DNA from: Paralichthys olivaceus
Taxonomy: Eukaryota > Chordata > Actinopteri > Pleuronectiformes > Paralichthyidae
Direction: 5' to 3'
Length of the DNA: 64,000 nt
Assembly: GCF_024713975.1 (NCBI RefSeq)
Contig: NC_091098.1
Coordinates: 15,114,316-15,178,315, forward strand
Shown here: positions 44,452-54,340 of the stretch, piece by piece
Layout: every line of letters starts with the position of its first letter
Position numbering within the stretch: position 1 is the stretch's first letter
Notes under the pieces: generated by a model
Seen by the model: the letters and a program-made list of their open reading frames with translations, nothing else
The model's database searches: none
Told to the model about the DNA's origin: nothing
Program-made: the position numbers and the translations under genes

Positions 44452-47400
44452 TGTGTGTCAGGAATCAGTGACATCTCAGATACTGGGCACAATGGTTAGT
44501 TTGCTGATTTATATAAATGGCCCCATCAAACCCTATCAACCTAATAACATCTAACGTCACATTTTCTTCCTGTTTTGTTTTTCATTCTCACCTTCATAAT
44601 TGATGCATCCATTAGCGTCTTCGTGTCCCGCCAAGAGCGTTTCCACTTCCTCCTCTGACATTTTCTCACCTGAAAAATGAAACATGAATGTGTTTATTCA
44701 TATTATATACTTGACTTACACATTGTTTTTCAAAATTACAAAATATGTTAGACATGCAGAAATACAATAAACGCAATACAAAATAAGTCAAATACTAATA
44801 GTGTCTATCAAATTTGCAGATCAGATTTCATTCATAAGATTGCACTATTTTCCCTGTAACAAAAAGTGCTAAAAAGGAGCCAGCCATCTATTTAAGGATG
44901 ATAAGAAAATGGGACTTGCCTAGCGTGGTGAGGACGTGACGTAGCTCTGCTCCCATTACTGTGCCGTTGCCCTCCTTGTCAAAGACACGCAGTCCCTCCA
45001 CAAAATCCTCCATGGAGCCCTGGTCTTTATTCTTAGCGATGGCCTGGAACATGGGCAGGAACTGTTCAAAGTCTAGCATCTTGGTGTTCATCTCTGAAAG
45101 AGGATAAGAATAATTAAGTCAATTGTCAGTCTGAGCCGCCATAGAGTTTTTCAGGATTTACATTTATCATATACAACTCCAAGCAAAATGTATTTTTGCT
45201 CTTACCCTCAGCCTTGGGGTTGCCCAGGACCTTGAGCACCTCAGCGTTGACAGGGTTCTGTCCCAGGGCGCGCATGACGTCCCCACACTGGCTGAAGTTG
45301 ATCTTCCCATCTCCTGTCTTGTCGAACAGCAGAAATGCTTCCTTGAACTCTGCAGGTTACAAATACATGTGAAAAACACTGTGGAGATAAGCAGACCTGT
45401 ATGGACGATTAATAGGCATAAGGAGAAATTTGCAAATAGGTGAAAACAGAAATCAGAGCGTGAACAAAATGAGAACAAGCAGACAGAGAGCACAGGTTAT
45501 GAAAAATGAGACTAAAAATGATCAAGTTTTCTCAGGAGGCTTAAATTTAAAAGAGAAAAGACAGGGCACAAAGCACCACATTGACAAGCCTGCTAAGGTT
45601 TCCTGTGCCACTCTTGATACTGGATAATAAATGTATCGGTAAACTCATAAAAATAACAAAAAAATAATGATGCATTGCCATGCATTGTTTTAACACACAA
45701 TTAAACTACATTAATGTGATCACTACTTCATCTGTAAAGAGTGTGGTTCAGCGTTAACAAAAAACTCTGCTGGTTGTCACTGCAAAAAACACTCTTACTT
45801 CCTCAAACCAGCAAATAAACTTGTGTTAGTCATCTGGTCAGTCTGACTTATTCACTTCACACCATCAAGGTAAAACTATTTCAATGCAACACTCCATGCT
45901 CCTTATATATTTTCTGAAGTATGAACATGCAAACACTAATCGATTACATTTCTAAACACCAAATGTCTGAATAACAAGGAAATGTGACAGCAATGCAGCA
46001 GGAATTATATAAACTGTGACTAAAATAACTAGCAATGGAACAAACAGAAGTGGACATAATACTTCATAATAAATAAAGAATTGGCTTTGTTGGGACATCG
46101 ATTTTTGAGCCACAGTTTGGTTCATATCCCTCCTAACATTTGTTTTGGAAGTGTGTGTGCAGGGGCTGTCCAGATAACTGCAGTTGCTACTCTCTCCAAG
46201 CTATAGTAAGGTAAGGTAATTGGCACATGTTCAAAGTTTTTAAATGTGTATGTGTTGTGAATGCTAAAAGCTATCACTCCTATGCTTTAATGTTTTAGCT
46301 TTACCTGTTTCAACAAGCGTCTACCTGGCAGACTGTTCTTTCAGGCAGCTTGGAGCATTTTCTTTCCAAACCCTTAAAGTTTCATCTGACATCCCCTCTA
46401 TTATTATAACAAGTGCTCTTTAGTCAATACGACTGTGAGCTGCTACTACACAGGCAATCTAAAGCATTCACAATAACAAGTAATGAGTGTCTGTGTTGTT
46501 GTTTAAGAGGCTTGATCAATAGTCAGCAATGATGCAATCTTGTTGGTGATCAAAAGGTTGATTAACTAGCTTTGATCCTCATAAGGCATTATAGTTCAGC
46601 ACGACAGCAAAACACAAAGCTCTGCTATGATCTTGCAATCAGGGAGATATAGGGTTGTGTTACACAATATCCGGGTTTGCAAGCTGTTCCTAATTTTATG
46701 GGACAAGCTATTCCTCCTTAAAAAGCTCAGGCACTGTTGTGGAGTTTTTCCTGTTCTGAGGAATGTGCCTCTTCCCTTCTGGCGTGTGAGCACTTTTCCC
46801 AGCACCATATTTGGTATTAGAGGAGTGGAGGAAAGTAGGAGGAGAGTGAGAGTATGGCCTATTATGTCAACAGTGATTAAACAACCCAGCCCTGGGACAA
46901 AAACCATCCACCACTGTATCAAGCACCAAAAAAGGGCACGCGTGTGGAGATGAGCAGCTTGAAAGATAACAGACACAGCTCAGGGCAAACTGACACGGTC
47001 TAACAGGACAATACTTATGGGAACAGAATCCTAATGCATGACTGGCCACATACGGTGGGGTCCCCTCTCCAATGGTCTCACACTTTTGGACCCCACAATA
47101 CAAAAACACTGCAACACATGGTCAAAGCTGGTCAGGAGTATAACGTTATGTGCACAGTATGACTTTGACGAACCAAACGACAGTGCGAAGCGACTCTCAT
47201 TCACATTTAGAACAATTTGCTTGAACCAAAACCAACATGCAGATCACACCCTGAACACTCCCGAGCTAGGCACCAGTCTTTCTCTGTTAAGGCGACTCCT
47301 CTTGACTGACTTACCATGAATCTGATCCAGGTTAAATTCAATCTGGAAAGGACAAGCAGTTGCAAGTGGAAAGTGATGAAACAGTACGGAAATAAAGGAG

Positions 47401-47987
47401 GAAACAAACCTAGCCTAACCACGACTACTATGACAGGCAGGTACAGAGAGAGCAGGGTGATAGTGGAGATACAGGGCAAAGTGTCATTTGATACCAAGCG
47501 AGAATGAAGGCATGCAAAACAAGCTGGATTCAGGGGGGAGATATCAAAACATAAATTCAGAACTCACCAAGGATTTGATCTTCCGAGAAGTCAGACTGTT
47601 CAAAGAGAAATCAGGCTACATGAAGGCTGTGGCTAAGCTAGCTCAGGTTAACCTAGGAGGCCTTTTCAGCACATTTTCTCTCATTTACATTTACCTCAAA
47701 ACACAAACATTATTTAACTGCACCACATTGAGTCGTGATAAAAGTACACATCGGTGTTTTAGTGACAATAAGCTCGCTGTGTGATTGTTAAGTTTATCCA
47801 GCGTACAAGCTAACGTTAGCTTCTCGAAAAGTTGCACTTCCGCTAGCGAAAAGCGAGCTAACTGAGAAAACAAATGAACGGCTCTGCAAAGCTGAGCCAT
47901 TCTCCCGAAACAACGACCACATGAGCCGAATACACAAGAGCGGTAACAAAGTAGAAAGAGTCTGGGGTCCGGAGACAAACGCACCAT
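43173..47987 (-). CDS. myl6: Myosin essential (alkali) light chain 6, short form, complete
   Basis: Exons: 47985-47987 (only the ATG), 47568-47595 (exon 2a), 45206-45349, 44920-45093, 44592-44669, 43173-43201. They join in phase to 151 residues, the exact MYL6 length. The protein binds the IQ motif of non-muscle and smooth-muscle myosin II heavy chains. It starts [23 protein letters not shown]. The EF-hand-like lobes include [14 protein letters not shown], the linker [40 protein letters not shown] and [13 protein letters not shown], ending AFVRHIMSG. The exon 4 donor is GC (G|GCAAGT); the other donors are GT. The one-codon first exon matches mammalian MYL6. Synteny with c1ql4 and neurod4 fits human 12q13. 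Confidence 0.96.
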
Positions 47988-50900
47988 GTTCCTGTGGCGG
48001 CTGAGGTGTGTCCCGGGCGTCGGCAGAACGAAGAATGTGACGGAGGGTCGAGGCAGTGCAGGCTGACAAAACCCCAGCAGTGCCGTCTGCGTCAGAGAAG
48101 CTATCCACCCGAGCTGAGCGAAGACCCGCCTATTTCCTACCCATGGTTGGTTCGGATTTAGTCAGTGAGCGTAATGATTGGTTGGACGTAGAGGGAAATA
48201 ACAAGATAAGCCAACCAGAGACGTGCTGTTGCGTTTCGCTCACCTCGGGTGGGACAAATAACGAAGGAGGGAAGACGAGACAGCCGCGCTCCATATATAG
48301 AAACAAACATTAGGTGTAGTCTGTAGTTCACTGTTAGTTAGTATATTAGTTATTATTTATTAGTAATGTATATTTAAACTACATAAACTTTCCATTCAAT
48401 GAGTGAGATTACTTTTATATAATCAATGTGTATAATCAGAATTTACAGAGTTGAATTGAATCCACCAAGAAGGCCTCAAAGTTAAAAGCTGTGCTGCTCA
48501 GTTTGCTCTTACATGAATGACGGAGGCATTTAAACACTTGAAGTTGCCTTTCATTCATATTCATTTGTTGTATTGCTTATGTCTTTTTCTCTGGGGTGTC
48601 TGACCATCAGACATGTTCAGAATAGATTTGACACAAGAATACGGCGATATTATAACGGTGAAAGTATCTTTTTTGCAATCTTTGTGGAGAGTTGTGAAAG
48701 TATCTGTGTAATTAGATATGTGAATGTCACTTTTTTATTTGTTAATGTGTAAATGAATCTGCAAAAGTGTTCAGATTTTCAAATGTGCTCCAGAATGTGA
48801 ACACCAATCTGTAAATGTTTACTGGGATCTGCAAATATGTAGACAGATATATAAATGCGTAAAAGATTTGTACACGTGTAATGCAACAATGTGCAATTGG
48901 TGACTGACATGTCCAGGATCTATCCCACCTCTTGTCCTCAGCTGCTGGCCCCAGCCATCCCACGACCCTCTAAGGACACGGATAATGAATACTGTAAGTA
49001 TTTGTCTTCATGTCGTCACTCCACCTCAGGTATTTTTTAAAATGTGATTTTGCCACTATCTGCCATTCCTGAGCTCTTCCAGTGTGTGTGGTCTGTCATC
49101 AGCTCGGGGGGGTTCTCTTATCTTGCTTTGCCTTGTGGCCAGACAATGTGTAAACATTTGCAAATCTCAGTACCATTTATGGATTAGTGTCCACACAAGT
49201 TTCTAACACACAATTATCAATACACATACAGATCTGAATACACATTTGCAGATTCCTTTACAGATTCAGAAATCTGAGTGCACACATACAGATATTTGCA
49301 AAATTATTGCAACTAAAAGGCTGTTTTATCATTTATCTGCAGAAGTCGCTCAAATTTATTTTGAAATAAACAAAAGTACAAACATGGTTTTGCAACATGA
49401 CAACCAATTTGGATTAGATCTTGGCGAATATGCAATTTGCCCAAGTGTGATTGGAAACTTAAGCCTCAAATGCATATACAGAAAGAAAGTAAGAGCTTTC
49501 AGTGAAGTGGGAGACATCTTGTGTCAATTTATTGCACGTTTGAAATTTACAATATTTTCATATTCAATGAAGTTGACTTAAAGTTGATTCTAAGAATCCA
49601 TGACATGGTAAGTAAGCAGGGTGTAGCATGTCCTAAAATCTTTAAAACACAAGGATAGTCAGCACACCCTTAACCTTGTAAAGTAATTAGAGAATCGTGA
49701 GACCTAATGGGGACATTGTGTGCTACTTTGTGGTGTTTGTTTGACTTTGGTGGTTTTGACCCCACTTGAGTAAATTAAGGCATGATCGCAGTGAATGACT
49801 TTGCTCGGCTTTGCATTAAGGATGTGAGCGTCTGGCCATGCAGGAATAATGGATTACTTTAGGCCCAGTAAGATCATGGACTGAAGCCACATCTCTCAAC
49901 AGCCAAGCTAAAGTGCTGTCTTTGCCCAGCAGGAGCTCTGGCCTCCTGTCATGTCTGTGATTCCATTGGGAGCAGAGGCGGGTGTATCTAACATGTCCCA
50001 CATATCCTCACTGGCGAAATGGGACACTCCAGTAAATCATGGCGTGCACACTGAAAGCACAAGGATGGCAGCAAAGCTAAAGCACCAACAGAGCTAGAGC
50101 ATGTCCATGCAAAGTCTAATGTGGGCACCCATTGTTTGAGATATTCAGTTTCTCTGTCTGGTTAAACTACTGTATGCCTGTTTTGACCTAAGTACACTTT
50201 AATTGTAATTTTAAAATCTTTTTATTTAACACTGTGGTCAAGGAGTCTACGTTGTTTACTAATACTTAAACAGCTGAATTTGGAGTAATATATAGACAGT
50301 ACAGAGCTGGGCAATATCACTTCAAATCAATATCATGCTTTTTTCAAACTTTTACCTTGATTAGAATGAATTAACAATTGTGTGTGTGGGAAACACTCCT
50401 GTGCGCATCTGTGTAAGTGTGTCCCCTCGCCCCTGTCGTGCTTCACACAAACTGACGATCAAATGTATTTAAAGGTCCAGTGTAAAATTTAGGTGAAAGT
50501 GATTTATTTGCAGAACTTCAATAAAAAATAATCCTAGTTATGTTTTCACTAATGTGTAATCACTTAAATTGTACAAATTGTTTTCTTTACCCTAGAATGG
50601 GCCCTTTATATTTAAATACTTTATTTTTACATCAGGAGCAGGTCCTCTCTACGGAGGCCGCCATGTTTTTTACAGTAGTCCAAACTGGACCAACTAAACA
50701 CCTTTTGAGACAGACTTTTATGACAACTGAGGGCTGCCACAGGTTCTCCATCATGTTTGGAAGGGGAGGGTGAGATGAGGGGTATTCAACTGCAACATGC
50801 AACTTCACCACTTGATGTCTCTAAATTCTACACACGGAACCTTTAATTATTAATCGAGGATGTCGGATCATGAATCCTAGCGATGCACGTCATTTCTCAT

Positions 50901-52657
50901 GTTGTGTGTGAACTGCGTGAGTGCAAAATGTTGGACGTTTTTCAGTGTGTTTAAATACATGTCTTCTAAACGTTTGAGCGAACCAGACAAAGTAAACTTC
51001 AAGTCCTGTAGCCTACGTGTCCTAATAACTTCTGATTAGAGTTTATTGTTAATGTGTAATGAGCGCGCAGGTCAGCGGGGGAGTGTGGAGGGACAACAAG
51101 CAGTTGGGTGATACAGGACGGACCCTAGCGGAAACCCTTGTGAATGCACGACTTGGGAAAATATGTCCGAATTAACTGACATGAGCAAAATTACATCAGT
51201 TAAAGATTATTAATGTTGTTCTCGAAACATTTTCAGTTAATTGCCCAGCCCTATGTATATGCATTTGTTTATATATATTAGTATCTATGCATATAGATTA
51301 TGCATAGACAGACTATTTCAGAGTTGAAAAACAAAAGTACATTTCTTAACAGACTGCATCCATTCAGTTGTGATGTATCACATACAGTAGAATCCATTAT
51401 TTCCTGCTGGATAAATATAAATTACACAATCAATTGATTACTTTTTCTTAATTACTTGATACCTAATATACTGCATTTATTATATATACAGGGTTGCAGC
51501 CAGGAGATGCTACTACCAGTTTATTAGTGATATGCAGACATAACGCTGAATTCTCTTTGCTGTTTTGGCTTCATGGTCCCGGTATTGTGCATCCTGCATC
51601 ACTGTCACACTGTCATGTTCAATGGGACTGTTGAATAGAATGGATGGCTAATATTATTCGTAACATCTTTGCTTTTCCTGCCATGACAAGTGGAAGTGTC
51701 TGGTGCGAAAGAGTTCTGTGACACAGCTTATCCAGAGGTCAGCTTCTGTCTGAGGCCCAGAAGTGTTTTCACAGCGGACATCCTGACTTAGCAGGGACAA
51801 GAACAGATGAAATAAATGTTGTCATGGCTCAGTTCCATGAAGTATCCTTGTAAACCATGGCAATGTGTCAGCATGCATAATACCAGGACCCTCAAAATAA
51901 CTCACATAAATTGAACATAGTCATAATGTCATCAGCAACTGTTCCTGCTGTGACAAGTCAATGTGTGTTGTCTGAAAAAGGCCTTAAGGGACGTCCACAC
52001 TCTCAGTGAAAATTGAAATAGAGGCGTTAGACATTTTGTCTTTTTTGCAAAAATTGTGAGCAGCTTACAAAGGGAAAGCTCCTGATTTTATTCAATCACC
52101 TGCCTGATGAAAGAAATAGAGCATATTGAGGCAGGAAACGACCTCTTTCTCTCTAAGGAGGCCACCAACTGACAGTCTCACTCTCATTGCCCCACTTCTT
52201 TGCAGTCCCTCATTGTAAATTGATGAAGACCATTTGGTCTATCAGAGCTTCAGAGTCACAGAAAACTACAGCAGATAATAAGAATTAGGTGTTTTTTTAC
52301 ACGTCCACACTACTGACATCTGACATGAGCACTATTTTGTGTTTCTGGCTGAGATTTATTATGTTGGCTAAGGTTCCTAAACAATATTTTGCGAATGACA
52401 TGAAATTATTATTCCAATAGTCCTAATTTATGCCCCACATTAGCTTTGTCACAAAATTATACTGCAGCAATCCCACTTACCTCCAAAGTACTGGGGTCAA
52501 ACGGTGAATCTGAGGGACGCAGCATCCTTGGTTTCTGCTCTAGAGCTGTCTTCGGTGCTGCAGCAGCCGGAGGGAGGCAGGGGTAAGGGGGACCCAGTCT
52601 TGGTTGGGTCACTGGTGAAGGAGATTTCTTAATTGAGGATTCTCTTTTTGGAGCCAT
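43173..52657 (-). CDS. myl6: Predicted long isoform of myl6 (MYL6B/LC1-like, 209 aa) from an upstream first exon
   Basis: Exons: 52481-52657 (exon 1L), 47315-47342 (exon 2b), then the shared exons 45206-45349, 44920-45093, 44592-44669 and 43173-43201. The phases match exactly and the product has 209 residues, close to mammalian MYL6B (208). Exon 1L encodes 59 residues starting [15 protein letters not shown], rich in Pro, Ala and Lys, and ending [11 protein letters not shown] before a strong GTAAGT donor. This resembles the actin-contacting N-terminal extensions of MYL1 (LC1), MYL4 and MYL6B. Exon 2b adds IEFNLDQIH, matching the IEFNKDQ motif that follows the extension in MYL6B. The transcript itself is inferred from splice sites and protein similarity. 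Confidence 0.8.
44341..44459. repeat. (GT)n/(GAGT)n microsatellite
   Basis: About 120 bp of GT with a GAGT block at the start, in the myl6 intron between exons 5 and 6. Confidence 0.97.
45350..47314 (-). other. myl6: myl6 intron between exons 2b and 3 (2 kb)
   Basis: No further exon is recognised; open frames at 46596-46976 and 46627-46953 have no splice sites or family match. AT-rich unique sequence. Confidence 0.7.
47315..47342 (-). other. myl6: myl6 exon 2b (long-form specific, IEFNLDQIH)
   Basis: A second 28-nt exon, 225 nt downstream of 2a, with a CCTTTCCAG acceptor and GTAAGT donor. It has the same length and phase as 2a. Joining 2a to 2b would shift the frame, so the two must be mutually exclusive. 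Confidence 0.88.
47568..47595 (-). other. myl6: myl6 exon 2a (short-form specific, SDFSEDQIL)
   Basis: A 28-nt exon with a TTTGAACAG acceptor and GTGAGT donor. It starts in phase 0 after the ATG-only exon and gives the MYL6-type N-terminus; mammalian MYL6 also has a 28-nt exon here, encoding CDFTEDQTA. Confidence 0.93.
48144..48220 (-). promoter_or_regulatory. myl6: CCAAT-rich promoter module upstream of the myl6 short form
   Basis: GGTTCGGATTT at 48149, GTAATGATTGGT at about 48171-48182 and AGCCAACCAGAG at 48209-48220 are spaced exactly as in the tmem9 module, 157-233 bp upstream of the ATG. This marks the short-form promoter, inside the long-form first intron. Confidence 0.6.
48291..48300 (-). 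promoter_or_regulatory. myl6: CArG-like box in the myl6 short-form promoter
   Basis: CCATATATAG differs by one base from the serum-response-factor consensus CC(A/T)6GG. It lies about 305 bp upstream of the ATG. SRF sites are typical of smooth-muscle contractile genes; it could also serve as a TATA-like element. Confidence 0.35.
48690..49330. repeat. Possible foldback element containing a SINE-like fragment
   Basis: Repeated GAATCTGCAAA/ATCTGTAAATGT motifs at about 48756-48860 reappear in inverse orientation (CATTTGCAGATTC, TTTACAGATTC) at about 49241-49268, flanking a fragment (48895-48990) related to the repeat at 18112-18430. It lies in the long-form first intron of myl6. Confidence 0.4.
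50470..50845 (-). mobile_element. Non-autonomous element with terminal inverted repeats (MITE-like), copy 2
   Basis: Inverted copy of the element at 23054-23425, starting TAAAGGTCCAGTG and ending CACACGGAACCTTTA, with the internal GGAGGCCGCCATGTTTTTTA landmark. TA flanks both ends. It lies in the myl6 long-form first intron and has no coding capacity. Confidence 0.8.
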
Positions 52658-52881
52658 TCCCTTACACCCTGGAAAGCCCCAAACGTATAAGTCGTCTGAA
52701 ATCTCTGCTGCCGGTTTGTCTGCTGAGAGGAGTGATCGAGCTCTGAAGTAAAGTGTGTCAGCTGTGTGTGTCCTGTGCACGGGAGGGGGTTGAGGGGAGG
52801 CAGCTTGATGATGCCGATGATGCTCTGGGACTGGCAGGTGGAAGAGGCAGAGGTGGATGCATGGAGTAGAGTGGGAGCAAA

Positions 52882-52948
52882 TTTATAAAGGAGAGCGTAG
52901 GGGTGGCGATGAAAGCTCAAGAGTAGGATAAACAGGGGATATATATAG
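52882..52948 (-). promoter_or_regulatory. myl6: TATA-like elements upstream of myl6 exon 1L
   Basis: TTTATAAA at 52882-52889 and TATATATA within 52939-52947 lie 225-290 bp upstream of the exon 1L ATG. A CAGCTG E-box is nearby at about 52963. Either TATA-like site could position a muscle-type promoter for the long form; the start site is not shown by sequence alone. Confidence 0.35.
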
Positions 52949-54117
52949 AAAGAACCAGGCTCAGCTGAATGACGCTAAGCACATGCTTTTATTTGGGTCA
53001 GAAACGCAAGCAGCAGTGAAGCGGCACCAAGCAGGGTTTCTGTGTCAAGCTTCACGCACAGATGATACACTACATCATACCAGTCTCTTATGTTTGTGAA
53101 AAGAAGTGTTGTGATCTGATAGATGGATCTATGCTGTGTCTCATTATCAACCTGTCCTGCAGCTGATAGGTTGTTCTAGTTTGGATGATGAAATAAATGT
53201 TTTATTTATCTTGCTCCCCAGATACTCACTTCCTCTTCCTGCTGAGTGGGCGGCACCGGTGCTACAAGCCCAGAAACAAGGGGAACGGAACATTAAGGTG
53301 CAAAACACATCACCGTGAGATTTAGACTCCAGAATGTTATGCTATGTGAAGGCTCTGTGATTTTTACACAACATCATTTTTTTTTGCCATATGATATTGT
53401 TTACCATTCATTTGTGCTTTGAGGTTGACAGGGAAACAACAATTAGCATTTAAAGTAAACTGTATTTTTGTATTTAAATTTTTTTTTTTCTCTCCAATCT
53501 CTCTGTTTATCAACTATAGATTCTCAGCAGTATACTTTCCAGATACGTTTCAGTAGGGCATGTAAATGAAACAATAACAATATTGCAATACAGTTTTCAT
53601 CCAAAGCAATATAACAAAAAATGTAATTGATATTATTGTTATGCATTGTACAAGAGGAGTGAGGAGAATAACTCAGAAGTCGTTTGAATTTGTAACTGAG
53701 ATTTGTAGATTTGCTGTTTTTTGCTGCCTATTTTACATATAGTGCAAAATAAGCCTATATAACGCTCCCCTTCCTGAGTCTGAGATGTTGCTGTATGCAC
53801 AGCTGGCAACGTTGTTTTGTTTTGGGCTTAACCTAATATATATTTAACACAGTGTTGGAAAAAAAACATTCAATACACTTATGCTCATATGATATTGACA
53901 AGCAATTAAGTATTTTATGTTGTGGTATTGAGGTAGGATTGGTGACGTCACATTAAAACAACAGTGAGATCGTAATTCTGAAGGGTGCCACTAGATGTCA
54001 CTGTTGCATAACAGGAAGACCCATAGAGCACGAGGACTCGTCTCTGTAAAAATAATTGATTCGTAGATTTGTCTCGAGTAGTATCTATTTATCATCTATC
54101 TGTCTGTCTGTCAGTTC

Positions 54118-54133
54118 GTCTATCTATCTATCC

Positions 54134-54180
<47 letters not shown>

Positions 54181-54197
54181 CATCTATTTATCTATCC

Positions 54198-54247
<50 letters not shown>

Positions 54248-54252
54248 TTGTC

Positions 54253-54304
<52 letters not shown>

Positions 54305-54340
54305 GTCTGTCTGTCTGCCTATCTGTCTATTTATCTATCC
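54118..54340. repeat. (TCTA)n microsatellite
   Basis: About 220 bp of TCTA with TCCA and TCTG interruptions. The long IYLS-repeat open frame across it is an artefact. Confidence 0.98.

Noticed and set aside
52609..52920. 103-codon minus-strand open frame overlapping myl6 exon 1L
   Set aside because: A different frame from the light-chain extension, with no family match; probably 5' leader and shadow.
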